Source: Streptomyces sp. NBC_01446 (lineage in GTDB: Bacteria; Actinomycetota; Actinomycetes; Streptomycetales; Streptomycetaceae). Taken from it: a stretch of DNA of 64,000 nt. The stretch spans positions 310,001-374,000 of the forward strand of contig NZ_JAPEPO010000003.1 of assembly GCF_026340095.1 (NCBI RefSeq), in the 5' to 3' direction. Under the pieces are notes generated by a model. That model was not told the DNA's origin and searched no databases. It worked only from the letters and a program-made list of their open reading frames with translations. How positions within the stretch are numbered: position 1 is the first letter of the stretch; each line of letters starts with the position of its first letter. Both the position numbers and the translations under genes were made by a program. Positions 57,105-64,000 of this stretch are shown piece by piece.

Positions 57105-58864
57105 GGGCGTGCAGATCTTTAACCTGTCTTCTTGATCTTGATTTGGGCAGGGCCGGAAGCGAGAAACGTTGCGAGGTCGGTTGGTGTGCGGAAGCGGGCG
57201 GTGGAGGCGTCGATGTGGTGGCCGTGTGCTTCCAGGAGTGGGCGGACTTCTTGGCTTGCACGGCTGATGGTCACGGCGGAGACGCCGAAGAGTTGGCCGA
57301 GGAGGTTCATGGTGGCGAGTTTGCGTAGGTGGAGCACAGTGGCCAGGATCCGGTCGGCTGGGGTGAGTTTGGCTTTGGCGCCTGTACCGGGAGCTACCAG
57401 GCGCGCGTGACCGCGAATTGTATGGAGTGTCTGCTCGCGCTGTAGTGCCAGCTCGGGAGTCAGTGCGCCGATCAATTCACTGAGCTGTTGGCGGGTCATG
57501 CCGGTGAGTTCGGGGTCCTGCAGTGAACGCATCGACAGTGGATGCGGGTTGTTCGCCGGTGGCTGGCGCGTCGTTGCGTTGATCAGCGTCGTGCCGAGCG
57601 GCGGGTGGGGGTGGAGGGTGTAGTTCCAGTCGCCGTGGAAGCGGTGCCGGGTGATCGGCAGGGCGGCGATCTCTTCGTCGCTGACCTGGATGCCTGTGGG
57701 GTACTGGTCGGTGTCGAGTTCGGCGTGCACCGTCAGGCCGGTTTTGGTGGTGGTCGCGGCGATGCTCTGGACGATGACTTCGTGGCTGGTCAGAGGCCTG
57801 CCGCGCCAGTTCATGGTGATGTGGGAGAACAGGCGGTGCTCGATCCGGTTCCACTTTGAAGTTCCGGGAGGCAGGTGGCAGACGGTGATCGCCAGTCCGG
57901 TCTCGGATGCGAACTGGGCGAGCTGGGTCTTCCAGGTGCGTGTGCGGTAGCCGTTGGAGCCGCCCGCGTCGGCGGTGATCAGCAGGCGGCAGGCCGTCGG
58001 ATAGGCGGCCCGGCCGGCTCCGTTCCACCAGCGGCGGATGGACTCGACGGCGAACGCGGCGGTGTCGTGGTCGGTGCCCACATTGACCCAGCCGGTGTTC
58101 GCGGTGACGTCGTAGATGCCATAGGGCACTGCCTTACCCAGCTCGCGGTCGGGGAAGTCGTGGGTGTCGACCCGCACCGGTTCACCCTTCGGTTCCCACT
58201 CGCGGCCGTTGTTCTTGAAGGGGCCGACCAGTTCCTTCTTCTTCGTGTCCACACTGATCACCGGAGCCCCGTCGTTCTGGTGGTCCCGAGCCCGTTCGTT
58301 GAGGTAATGGAACTGCGCGTCTCGGTCAGGGTGCTGCTTGCCCTCCAGGGTCTTGGCGTTGCTTTGCAGGCTGAAGCCCTCCTCGCGCAGGATGTCGCCC
58401 ACCGAATCCGCGGAGATTTTGTGGCCCTGCCGGGTCAGCTGCTCGGCGAGCTTGCGGGTGGATTTGGTGGTCCAGCGCAGCGGCGACATGGGGTCCCCGC
58501 GGACATCCGGATCAACCAGGGCGAGCAACGCAGCCCGCAGTGCAGGGTCCAGGTCGACGACGCGTTTGCGTCCACCGCCGGGCCGGCGGACCCGCCCCAA
58601 CGGCGCCTCTCCGGAGTCGAGTTCCCGCACACCGAGCGACACAGTGGCCTCACGGACACCGACGGCACGAGCGACTGCCCTGATCCCGCCGTGGCCGAGC
58701 GACCGGGCCTCCGCCCCTATCAACAGACGACGCTGCCGCTCATCCAAATGCGGCAGAATCGCCCCTAACTTGGCTGACAGCATGGCCCGTTGCTCTTCCA
58801 ACCCACCCATACCAGACCAACGACATACCGAGCGGAAAGCCACGGGTTAAAGATCTGCACGCCC
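57105..58864 (-). mobile_element. ISAzo13-family element
   Basis: gggcgtgcagatctttaacc (57105-57124) and its exact reverse complement at 58845-58864 are 20-bp perfect inverted repeats. TTA lies outside each end (57102-57104 and 58865-58867), the left one shared with the IS5 insertion. The length is 1760 bp. Confidence 0.9.
57119..58810 (-). CDS. ISAzo13-family transposase
   Basis: The ATG at 58810 aligns with the start of the related remnant at 59322. The 563-aa protein has an N-terminal HTH (HLDERQRRLLIGAEARSLGH), the GEAPLGRVRRPGGGRKR linker, SPLRWTTKSTRKLAEQL, the DDE core (VISVDTKKKELVGPFKNNGR; CRLLITADAGGSNGYRTRTW; GTSKWNRIEHRLFSHITMNW) and an extra C-terminal HTH-like part. Full length, so potentially active. 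The frame can be opened to 58843. Confidence 0.92.
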   Translation of the reverse strand: MGGLEEQRAMLSAKLGAILPHLDERQRRLLIGAEARSLGHGGIRAVARAVGVREATVSLGVRELDSGEAPLGRVRRPGGGRKRVVDLDPALRAALLALVDPDVRGDPMSPLRWTTKSTRKLAEQLTRQGHKISADSVGDILREEGFSLQSNAKTLEGKQHPDRDAQFHYLNERARDHQNDGAPVISVDTKKKELVGPFKNNGREWEPKGEPVRVDTHDFPDRELGKAVPYGIYDVTANTGWVNVGTDHDTAAFAVESIRRWWNGAGRAAYPTACRLLITADAGGSNGYRTRTWKTQLAQFASETGLAITVCHLPPGTSKWNRIEHRLFSHITMNWRGRPLTSHEVIVQSIAATTTKTGLTVHAELDTDQYPTGIQVSDEEIAALPITRHRFHGDWNYTLHPHPPLGTTLINATTRQPPANNPHPLSMRSLQDPELTGMTRQQLSELIGALTPELALQREQTLHTIRGHARLVAPGTGAKAKLTPADRILATVLHLRKLATMNLLGQLFGVSAVTISRASQEVRPLLEAHGHHIDASTARFRTPTDLATFLASGPAQIKIKKTG

Positions 58865-58867
58865 TTA

Positions 58868-59322
58868 GCGTTGGCCTGCAGACTGAAGCCTTCCTCCCGC
58901 AGCAGGTCCGCGACGGTGTCCGCACTGACTTTGTGCCCGCTTTGGCCCAGCTCGCGGGCCAGCGAGCGGGTCGACTTCACCGTCCACCGCAGCGGCGACA
59001 TCGGGTCACCGCGCTCGTCCGGTTCGACCAGCGCCAGCAGTGCCGGCCGCAGTTCCGGATCGAGGTCCGCCACCCTCTTTCGGCCCCCGCCCGGGCGCCG
59101 CACCCGCCCCAGAGGCGCCTCACCGGCCTCCAACTCGAATACACCTCTGCGGACCGTGGTCTCACTCACCGAGGCCGCCCGCGCGACGGCCCGGACAGTA
59201 CCGTGCCCCAGGACACGGGCCTCTGCGGCCATCATCAACCGCCGCTGGCGCTCGTCCAGATGCGGGAACAACACCGCGAACTTCACGGCGAGTTGGGCAC
59301 GAATCTCATCCGGGATGCGCAT
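58868..59322 (-). pseudogene. second ISAzo13-family transposase, N-terminal remnant
   Basis: From ATG 59322 the frame reads MRIPDEIRAQLAVKFAVLFP, HLDERQRRLMMAAEARVLGH, SPLRWTVKSTRSLARELGQS and ends EEGFSLQANAK exactly where the first ISAzo13 inverted repeat begins. It is clearly related to, but distinct from, the complete copy. Its own outer end (gatgatctgcaagccct) is visible at 59361-59377. The rest of this element is lost. Confidence 0.88.
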
Positions 59323-59478
59323 ACCAGAACAACGAGCTACGGGACGGGAAGCAACACCTTGATGATCTGCAAGCCCTTGGACGCCAGGGGCCCGAGGGAA
59401 CTCGCCGGGGGCGAGCGGCGAAGGAGAGATGAAAGCCCAAGACTTCGAAGCATGTTCCCTTGGACGAGAGGAGCCCCG

Positions 59479-60096
59479 ATGACCGTCGAGCCAGGCGTCC
59501 GCACGGGGGCGGAGAGCGATGCCTCGGTGATTGCGCGGTCCCGGGATGAGCCCGAGGCATTCGCCGTGCTCTTCGACCGATACGCGGATGCGGTACATCG
59601 TTATCTGGCCCGCAGGCTCGGCGGCGAGCCGGCCGATGACCTCATGGCGGAGACCTTCACCACTGCCTTTCAGCAGCGACACCGGTACGACCCGTCGCGG
59701 GCCACGGGTGACGGCGCCCGGCCCTGGCTGTTCGGCATAGCGACCAACCTGGTCGGCCGACACCGGCGGGCCGAGGCCCGGCGCTTCAAAGCCATGGCCC
59801 GTATCCCGGCTCCTGCCGATCACGAGGAGCCGCTGGCCGACCGGGCTGCGGCCCGGGTGGGGGCACAGGCCGTACGCCAGGAGTTGGCGGGGGCACTGGC
59901 TGTACTGCCCGCGCGGCACCGGGACGTGCTGCTGCTGGTGGCATGGGGCGGTCTCGGCTACGAGGAGGTTGCCCAAGCCCTCGGTGTCCCCATCGGCACG
60001 GTCAGATCACGGCTACACCGGGCTCGCAGCAAGCTACGCGAAGCGTTGGGCGGATCCGATCCGACGATACTGCGAGAGGCACCCGGCCATGACTGA
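59479..60096 (+). CDS. ECF RNA polymerase sigma factor
   Basis: The ATG at 59479 follows cgagagga. The 205-aa protein has region 2 (EAFAVLFDRYADAVHRYLAR, DDLMAETFTTAFQQRHRYDP, PWLFGIATNLVGRHRR) and region 4 (LPARHRDVLLLVAWGGLGYE, EVAQALGVPIGTVRSRLHRA). It directs RNA polymerase to a small regulon. It overlaps the next gene by 8 bp, a pairing seen for the CU044_5270-type ECF group in actinomycetes. Confidence 0.93.
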   Translation: MTVEPGVRTGAESDASVIARSRDEPEAFAVLFDRYADAVHRYLARRLGGEPADDLMAETFTTAFQQRHRYDPSRATGDGARPWLFGIATNLVGRHRRAEARRFKAMARIPAPADHEEPLADRAAARVGAQAVRQELAGALAVLPARHRDVLLLVAWGGLGYEEVAQALGVPIGTVRSRLHRARSKLREALGGSDPTILREAPGHD

Positions 60097-61075
60097 CGAA
60101 CTCGAACTCCTGCGGAACTGGGACGCGGACACGGCCCCGCTGACCGAACCGGCCCGAGCGAAGGCCCGCCACCGACTGCTCAACACGATGGCGCACGCGG
60201 AGCGGCACCCCGACACTTCCCCCAGCCGCCGCCACGCGCTCCGACTCGCGACAGCCGCAGTGGTCGCTGTGGCGGTTACGGGAACGGCGGTGCTGATGAC
60301 CAAGGACGGTGCCGACGAGGGCGATCGCCCCGACCGTGCCGGCCGGCTATCGGGCACGGCGGCCCCGCGGATGGGCAACGTCGGCGCTGCGACAGTGCTG
60401 AACGGGGCGGCAGCGCGGGCAGGAAAGCAGGAGAAGCCCGTGGCGCCGCGCGACGACCAGTTCATCTACTCGAAGCGGGTCATCACGGAGACGGAGCGGA
60501 GGACCGGCGCGGTCAGGACCTACAAGGACGTGAACTGGGACTCGGTGGACGGCTCCAAGCGCTCCTTGACCATGGAACTCGGCCGGATGATCTGGGAAGA
60601 ACCCTTGAAGAAGGGCGAAGGCGTGTGGCCCCCTCGGGAGTGGAGCAAGCTGAAGAAGCTGCCCACCGACCCGGAGAAGCTCATCCCGGGCATCATCGGC
60701 GTCGGAACGTCCAGCAAGCCGATGAGTGACTTCACCGCAGACGACTGGTTCGACGCCTACTTCATGCTCGGTGAGCTCCTGAAGTGGCCGGTGCTGCCCC
60801 AGGGGCTGCGTCCCGCCGCGTACGAGGCGCTGGCCCTGGTGCCCGGGGTCAAGGCGATTTTGGGGGTGAAGGACTCCGCCGGGCGCACGGGGGTGGGGAT
60901 CGCCTACCCCAAGAGTCCGTTCGGGCAGGGCAAGTACCTCATCTTCGACCCGGAATCCTACGAATTCCTGGGCTTCCGCGACGAGCGGACTTCAGCGTCC
61001 GGCGACAAGACGTACATCCAGCTGTCGCACGTGGTGGACTGGGCGATCGTCGACCGGTTGAAGCAGCGGCCCTAA
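60089..61075 (+). CDS. CU044_5270-family membrane protein (sigma partner)
   Basis: The 328-aa protein starts at ATG 60089 inside the end of the sigma gene. It has a cytosolic N-terminus (MTDELELLRNWDADTAPLTE), one transmembrane helix (LRLATAAVVAVAVTGTAVLM, residues 50-70) and a large outer domain with QFIYSKRVITETE and a C-terminal SHVVDWAIVDRL. This is the layout of CU044_5270 proteins encoded with ECF sigma factors. It probably works as the sigma regulator or a lipoprotein-like sensor; the mechanism is not known. Confidence 0.88.
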   Translation: MTDELELLRNWDADTAPLTEPARAKARHRLLNTMAHAERHPDTSPSRRHALRLATAAVVAVAVTGTAVLMTKDGADEGDRPDRAGRLSGTAAPRMGNVGAATVLNGAAARAGKQEKPVAPRDDQFIYSKRVITETERRTGAVRTYKDVNWDSVDGSKRSLTMELGRMIWEEPLKKGEGVWPPREWSKLKKLPTDPEKLIPGIIGVGTSSKPMSDFTADDWFDAYFMLGELLKWPVLPQGLRPAAYEALALVPGVKAILGVKDSAGRTGVGIAYPKSPFGQGKYLIFDPESYEFLGFRDERTSASGDKTYIQLSHVVDWAIVDRLKQRP

Positions 61076-61089
61076 AAGAGCTGTCCCGT

Positions 61090-61130
61090 AACCGTTGGTC
61101 GGCGTGGGCGGGTAATGCCGACCAACGGTT
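61090..61130 (+). terminator. terminator of the ECF operon
   Basis: aaccgttggtcggc (61090-61103) and gccgaccaacggtt (61117-61130) form a perfect 14-bp stem, 15 bp after the stop codon. The sequence before it (gagctgtcccgtaacc) also resembles the end of some Streptomyces IS5 elements, so part of an old IS end may serve as terminator. Confidence 0.75.
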
Positions 61131-61472
61131 AGCCGAACAACAGGTCGACGTCCCTCTCGATGCGGTGCTGCAGGATGACCACCAACTAGCGCACGTCCGG
61201 AGTCCCATCCGGCCCGGTCGAGCCGGGCCAATCCGGGATGGCCAATGACACTGAGGCCGGACGGCACAGGTCCGGCCCACAATGCACGGCGCTCGTAAGG
61301 GCGCGGCGGAGGAGAACTCACACTGGTCACGGCGGGTGCACTGTTCCTACCTGCGGTTTCCCGTTGATGTTTCCGGTGCGGGCCGGTCTCGTGACGCAGG
61401 AACGGCTTCCTCACACGGCAACGGGCATACAACGGCGTAGAAGCACGGGGCATCCGTGCCGTTCCCGTCCGT
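61131..61472. other. 342 bp, no gene seen
   Basis: A second hairpin (ggcccgg-tcga-ccgggcc type) lies near 61211-61230. No convincing frame. Confidence 0.35.
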
Positions 61473-61931
61473 TTACCGCACGACGGGCGGGTCCTGCCCC
61501 TCGTCGAGCAGTTGGTCGAGTTCCGCGTCGGCCTGCCTCGACTGCGCCTCGCTACCGAACGGCATCATGGCGTGGCTGCACTCCAGGTAGAGCAGCAGAG
61601 CCTGGTGGTCGATGTGGATGCGGGCCTCGCCCCAATCATTGCGGACTCGCAGCAGGACCGCGAGCGGCTCGCCCTGCTCGGCCACGGGCTCCACGGTGAC
61701 GTCTCCTATGCCCGCTGTACCGGTGAGGCCGGCGGACAGCAGGTCCCGCGAGATGACCCAGCAGGCGCTGCCGTGGCCGGGCCGGGACACGATCAGGCCG
61801 ACGACGAGCGGGTCGGCGGTGGAGTACCTGAGCATGATGTCGCACCGCTCGCGTTCGCCGCCGGGCACGGTGACGAACCCCCGTGCGATGCCTTCGATTT
61901 GACGGTCACTGTCAGGACTCACCCTGCCCAT
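61473..61931 (-). CDS. SsgA-like sporulation/cell-division protein
   Basis: From ATG 61931 the 152-aa protein shows the SsgA-like pattern: RCDIMLRYSTADPLVVGLIV, ACWVISRDLLSAGLTGTAGI, GDVTVEPVAEQGEPLAVLLR and YLECSHAMMPFGSEAQSRQA. SsgA-like proteins (SALPs) are unique to morphologically complex actinomycetes and guide septum and spore-wall formation. A GTG at 61922 is an alternative start. It may be one of the SALP paralogues of unknown role. Confidence 0.88.
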   Translation of the reverse strand: MGRVSPDSDRQIEGIARGFVTVPGGERERCDIMLRYSTADPLVVGLIVSRPGHGSACWVISRDLLSAGLTGTAGIGDVTVEPVAEQGEPLAVLLRVRNDWGEARIHIDHQALLLYLECSHAMMPFGSEAQSRQADAELDQLLDEGQDPPVVR

Positions 61932-62129
61932 CCTCTTCCCCGTTGCAGCCGCACGCCGACGACTCGTGCGCCATCGCACGTACATCTCAAAGATCGAACA
62001 TAGCTATGCAGCCGGGCATGTACCCGACACCGGCCGGGTTGGGCGTCACCCCTTCGCAACGTGTTCGGAAGAGTTCGCACACCAAGCGGCTCACCATGCG
62101 GCGGTGGAGCCGTTTCGTCGCCTCGCATG

Positions 62130-62468
62130 TCACTCCATCGCGGCTTCCGCCGAGTCATAGATCTGCAAGGACCGGTGCAGGTTGGTGATGTGGAAGATCT
62201 GGAGAACACCCGGGTTCGTGATCACCAGCCTCAGGTCACCGGCGTGTGTACGGATCAGCTTGCCGATGCGGACGAAGAGCCCCAGGCCCGTCGAGTCCAT
62301 GAACGAAACCCCCGCCAGGTCCACGATGAGACGATGCCGGCCCCCTTCGATACACGCGCTCACGTACTCCCTGATCCGCGGCACGGTGGCAACGTCGACC
62401 TCACCGTGGACCTCGACGACGGCCCAGCCCTTCTCGTCACGGTGGCTGATGGCAAATTCCGGGTGCAT
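62130..62468 (-). CDS. STAS-domain anti-sigma factor antagonist (BldG-like)
   Basis: From ATG 62468 the 112-aa protein has WAVVEVHGEVDVATVPRIRE, RHRLIVDLAGVSFMDSTGLG (DSTG phosphorylation site) and LRLVITNPGVLQIFHITNLH. It is the classic BldG/RsbV fold with an intact Ser, so it can switch an anti-sigma kinase. It is 200 bp from the SsgA-like gene on the same strand. Confidence 0.92.
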   Translation of the reverse strand: MHPEFAISHRDEKGWAVVEVHGEVDVATVPRIREYVSACIEGGRHRLIVDLAGVSFMDSTGLGLFVRIGKLIRTHAGDLRLVITNPGVLQIFHITNLHRSLQIYDSAEAAME

Positions 62469-62883
62469 GGTCCGCCTAACGGCGATGCCCTGGGGAGAGG
62501 TTTCGGGTCGTGCCTGCCGCACACTCGTTCCGCATATGCACGAACGACTGGCCACGACCTCCCCCACGAGCACAACCGTGCCCAAGGCTCCGCCTCCGCG
62601 AAGGCACGCCATACCCACCACGGTGCGCCGCCAGCGCCGGCGCGGTGATCGGCGCGGCGCGGCCCTCGAAGCAGATCAAGGCCTACCCGGCTGCGGCGAA
62701 CTATGCGGTTACGGCGAGCCCGGTCGCGGGCGCCGCCTTACGCCAGGCCGCCATCACCGCCATCGCCGACGGCACCGAACGCATCACCAAGAAAAACGCT
62801 CGAAGCCATCCAGCTCGACCACTCCGCCGAAGAACACAGCTGCCCCCGCACCCACCGAGCGGCCAGAACGGCATGATGCGGAC
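62469..62883. other. 415 bp with unassigned debris
   Basis: A plus-strand stretch near 62640-62800 reads IGAARPSKQIKAYPAAANYA and AALRQAAITAIADGTERITK, protein-like but without start, stop context or recognisable family. Confidence 0.3.
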
Positions 62884-63419
62884 GTGAAGAAGAGTGCTAA
62901 TACGCCCGCTGCCGAGGACTTCGCTGCTCTCTGCGGCCGGGTGTGGGACATCCTGGTCCCCGCGCGTGCCAGCTACCCGGCTGACGTCTCACACCACGAG
63001 CCGTCACCGAGCGGGCCGTCACCGCCGTCCGCGACACTGCCCTGCCCCGTAGCGAAGCCGCCCGCACAGGACGCAGCCTCATCGCCGAACTGCCCGGCTT
63101 CCGCACCGGTGACGCCCTCGCCTCAGCCGTCCTGACCGCAGCAGCACCGCAGCGGATGGCCATCTACGACCGCCGCGTCCAACACGCCCTCGACGCCCTC
63201 GGCCTCACCCTCACCCCAGTACCGGGACGCTACGGCCGCTACCTGCAGATCCTCGACGACCTGCTCCAACACCGAGGAGCACACGCCGACGGTTGGACGG
63301 CCCGTGACCTCGACACCGCCCTGTACGGAGAAGCCGTGAACCATGTGGGCCAGTTACTCCAGGACGCCACAGATCATGATCCATCCGGAGCTTCTGCGAG
63401 CCTGCGACACCCGCTTTAG
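62884..63419 (+). pseudogene. unknown gene, frameshifted
   Basis: The GTG at 62884 opens MKKSANTPAAEDFAALCGRV, WDILVPARASYPA. Near 62990 the coding character moves to another frame: AVTERAVTAVRDTALPRSEA, LIAELPGFRTGDALASAVLT, AAPQRMAIYDRRVQHALDAL, RYGRYLQILDDLLQHRGAHA, WTARDLDTALYGEAVNHVGQ to TAG 63419. Together they would encode about 175 aa, helical and soluble. The family is not recognised. Confidence 0.5.
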
Positions 63420-63712
63420 GAGCGAGGTGAGGCGACTGCGACTCTGACCTGCGAAACAGCCACGTGGGCGGAGAGGGGTATCAGAAACCTGCTGGCCCCG
63501 CCGTTCCCCGTGACTCCCCGCTGCCCATCGCTGAGCCGGGAAAGGGCTGTTGTCGACTGTCGTCATCTGTCGTTGCCTGCCGCGAGCACGACCTCACTGA
63601 GCTAGGGCATGTCGTTTGGATCATCTGGTAGTTGGCCAAGGCTGCTGACTGGAGACTCGATCGCGGTACCGATAGTGGCGTACGCGTCGGCGCGGAGGAC
63701 TTCCGCAAGGGC
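63420..63712. other. 293 bp, no gene seen
   Basis: Short gap between the frameshifted unknown gene and the convergent edge gene. No repeat or RNA was recognised. Confidence 0.3.
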
Positions 63713-64000
63713 TCACTGGAGCAGTTCGATGTGCGGATGGTCCGGGGAGTCGGGGCAGACGTGGAGTTGCAGGTTGTTGCCGCCGGTGATGCTGATCAAG
63801 GTGAAGTTGCCGTCCCGGGCGCCCAGGGGAAGCGGGGTCGAGTTCGGCCGTTCCTCCTCGGCGATCCAGGTCTCGCTGCCACCGTCCCATTCCGAGGAGG
63901 CGATGGTAAGGAGCGGGACGTCCTCGGTGCCGCACTCGGGGCAGAGGCGGGGCACGGGGTCGGTGGGGCTCCAGCGGGTCCAGCCGCCGGTCTTCCAGCC
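63713..64000 (-). CDS. hypothetical zinc-knuckle protein, 5' end beyond window
   Basis: The frame is open to the right edge (visible WKTGGWTRWSPTDPV...) and continues PRLCPECGTEDVPLLTIASS, IAEEERPNSTPLPLGARDGN and ends CPDSPDHPHIELLQ. CPEC plus a later Cys and His could bind zinc. A GTG at 63955 is a possible internal start, but the lack of an upstream stop suggests that the true start lies outside the window. The family is unknown. Confidence 0.6.
   Translation of the reverse strand, partial: GWKTGGWTRWSPTDPVPRLCPECGTEDVPLLTIASSEWDGGSETWIAEEERPNSTPLPLGARDGNFTLISITGGNNLQLHVCPDSPDHPHIELLQ

Noticed and set aside
57875..58768. Plus frame over the ISAzo13 transposase
   Set aside because: Shadow without motifs.

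Overview
The window is high-GC actinobacterial DNA, almost certainly Streptomyces. The clues are codon use with G/C third positions, a SsgA-like sporulation protein, BldG-like STAS proteins, DUF6879 and DUF5753/XRE genes, a DUF6381 protein, a CU044_5270 protein and a BTAD-type regulator fragment. It reads as an accessory, chromosome-arm or linear-plasmid-like region. About a dozen insertion sequences from at least nine families (IS701, IS5, IS256, ISAs1, IS200/IS605-TnpB, ISL3, IS110, IS3/IS30, IS630, ISAzo13) lie among small regulator-enzyme cassettes and many broken genes. I found no tRNA, rRNA or replication origin.

Layout. 1-2.6 kb: edge gene, a BTAD fragment and an orphan Imm21-like immunity gene. 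2.9-7 kb: TetR / flavodoxin / aldo-keto reductase, with an IS701 element at the flavodoxin stop codon. 7-9.8 kb: DUF6262 and TerD remnants, then HxlR/RidA. 10.4-13.6 kb: GlxA-type regulator, HD-domain (cyanamide hydratase-like) protein and a frameshifted MFS pump. 13.6-16.7 kb: an ECF41 sigma factor with a textbook ECF41 promoter right after its stop, followed by an oxidoreductase, a cupin lipoprotein and a carboxymuconolactone decarboxylase. 17-21 kb: IS5 and IS256 debris and a STAS protein. 21.4-23 kb: SDR/TetR pair. 23.4-26.9 kb: chimeric dead tyrosine recombinase, DNA-ligase pieces and a second methionyl-tRNA synthetase behind a Met-Met leader-peptide attenuator. 27-33 kb: IS5 with a small membrane ORF, ROK and phosphotransferase genes, a two-repeat CRISPR relic, and a HEAT-like gene cut by ISAs1 with a 9-bp target duplication. 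33.6-35.2 kb: TetR / epoxide-hydrolase-like gene. 35-39.3 kb: transposase debris, a lone TnpB element, a UvrD tail and a second decayed type I-E CRISPR array. 39.3-42.2 kb: cold-shock protein, 2H phosphoesterase and unknown genes. 42.3-46 kb: a five-gene XRE/DUF6879 operon split by an IS5 element, then HU. 47-52 kb: unknown gene, IS110 and an epoxide hydrolase. 52-59.4 kb: IS3/IS30, IS630, VOC/DinB, GNAT, and an IS5 inserted at the edge of one ISAzo13 that itself abuts a related ISAzo13. 59.4-64 kb: ECF sigma and partner, SsgA-like, STAS and edge gene.

How genes work together. The repeated theme is one local regulator next to one or two detoxification or redox enzymes, usually divergent with a palindrome between them (TetR/flavodoxin, HxlR/RidA, GlxA/HD, TetR/SDR, TetR/hydrolase). 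The ECF41 operon is the best preserved functional unit. The metG attenuator is the clearest regulatory RNA. Most of the rest is a record of insertion and decay.
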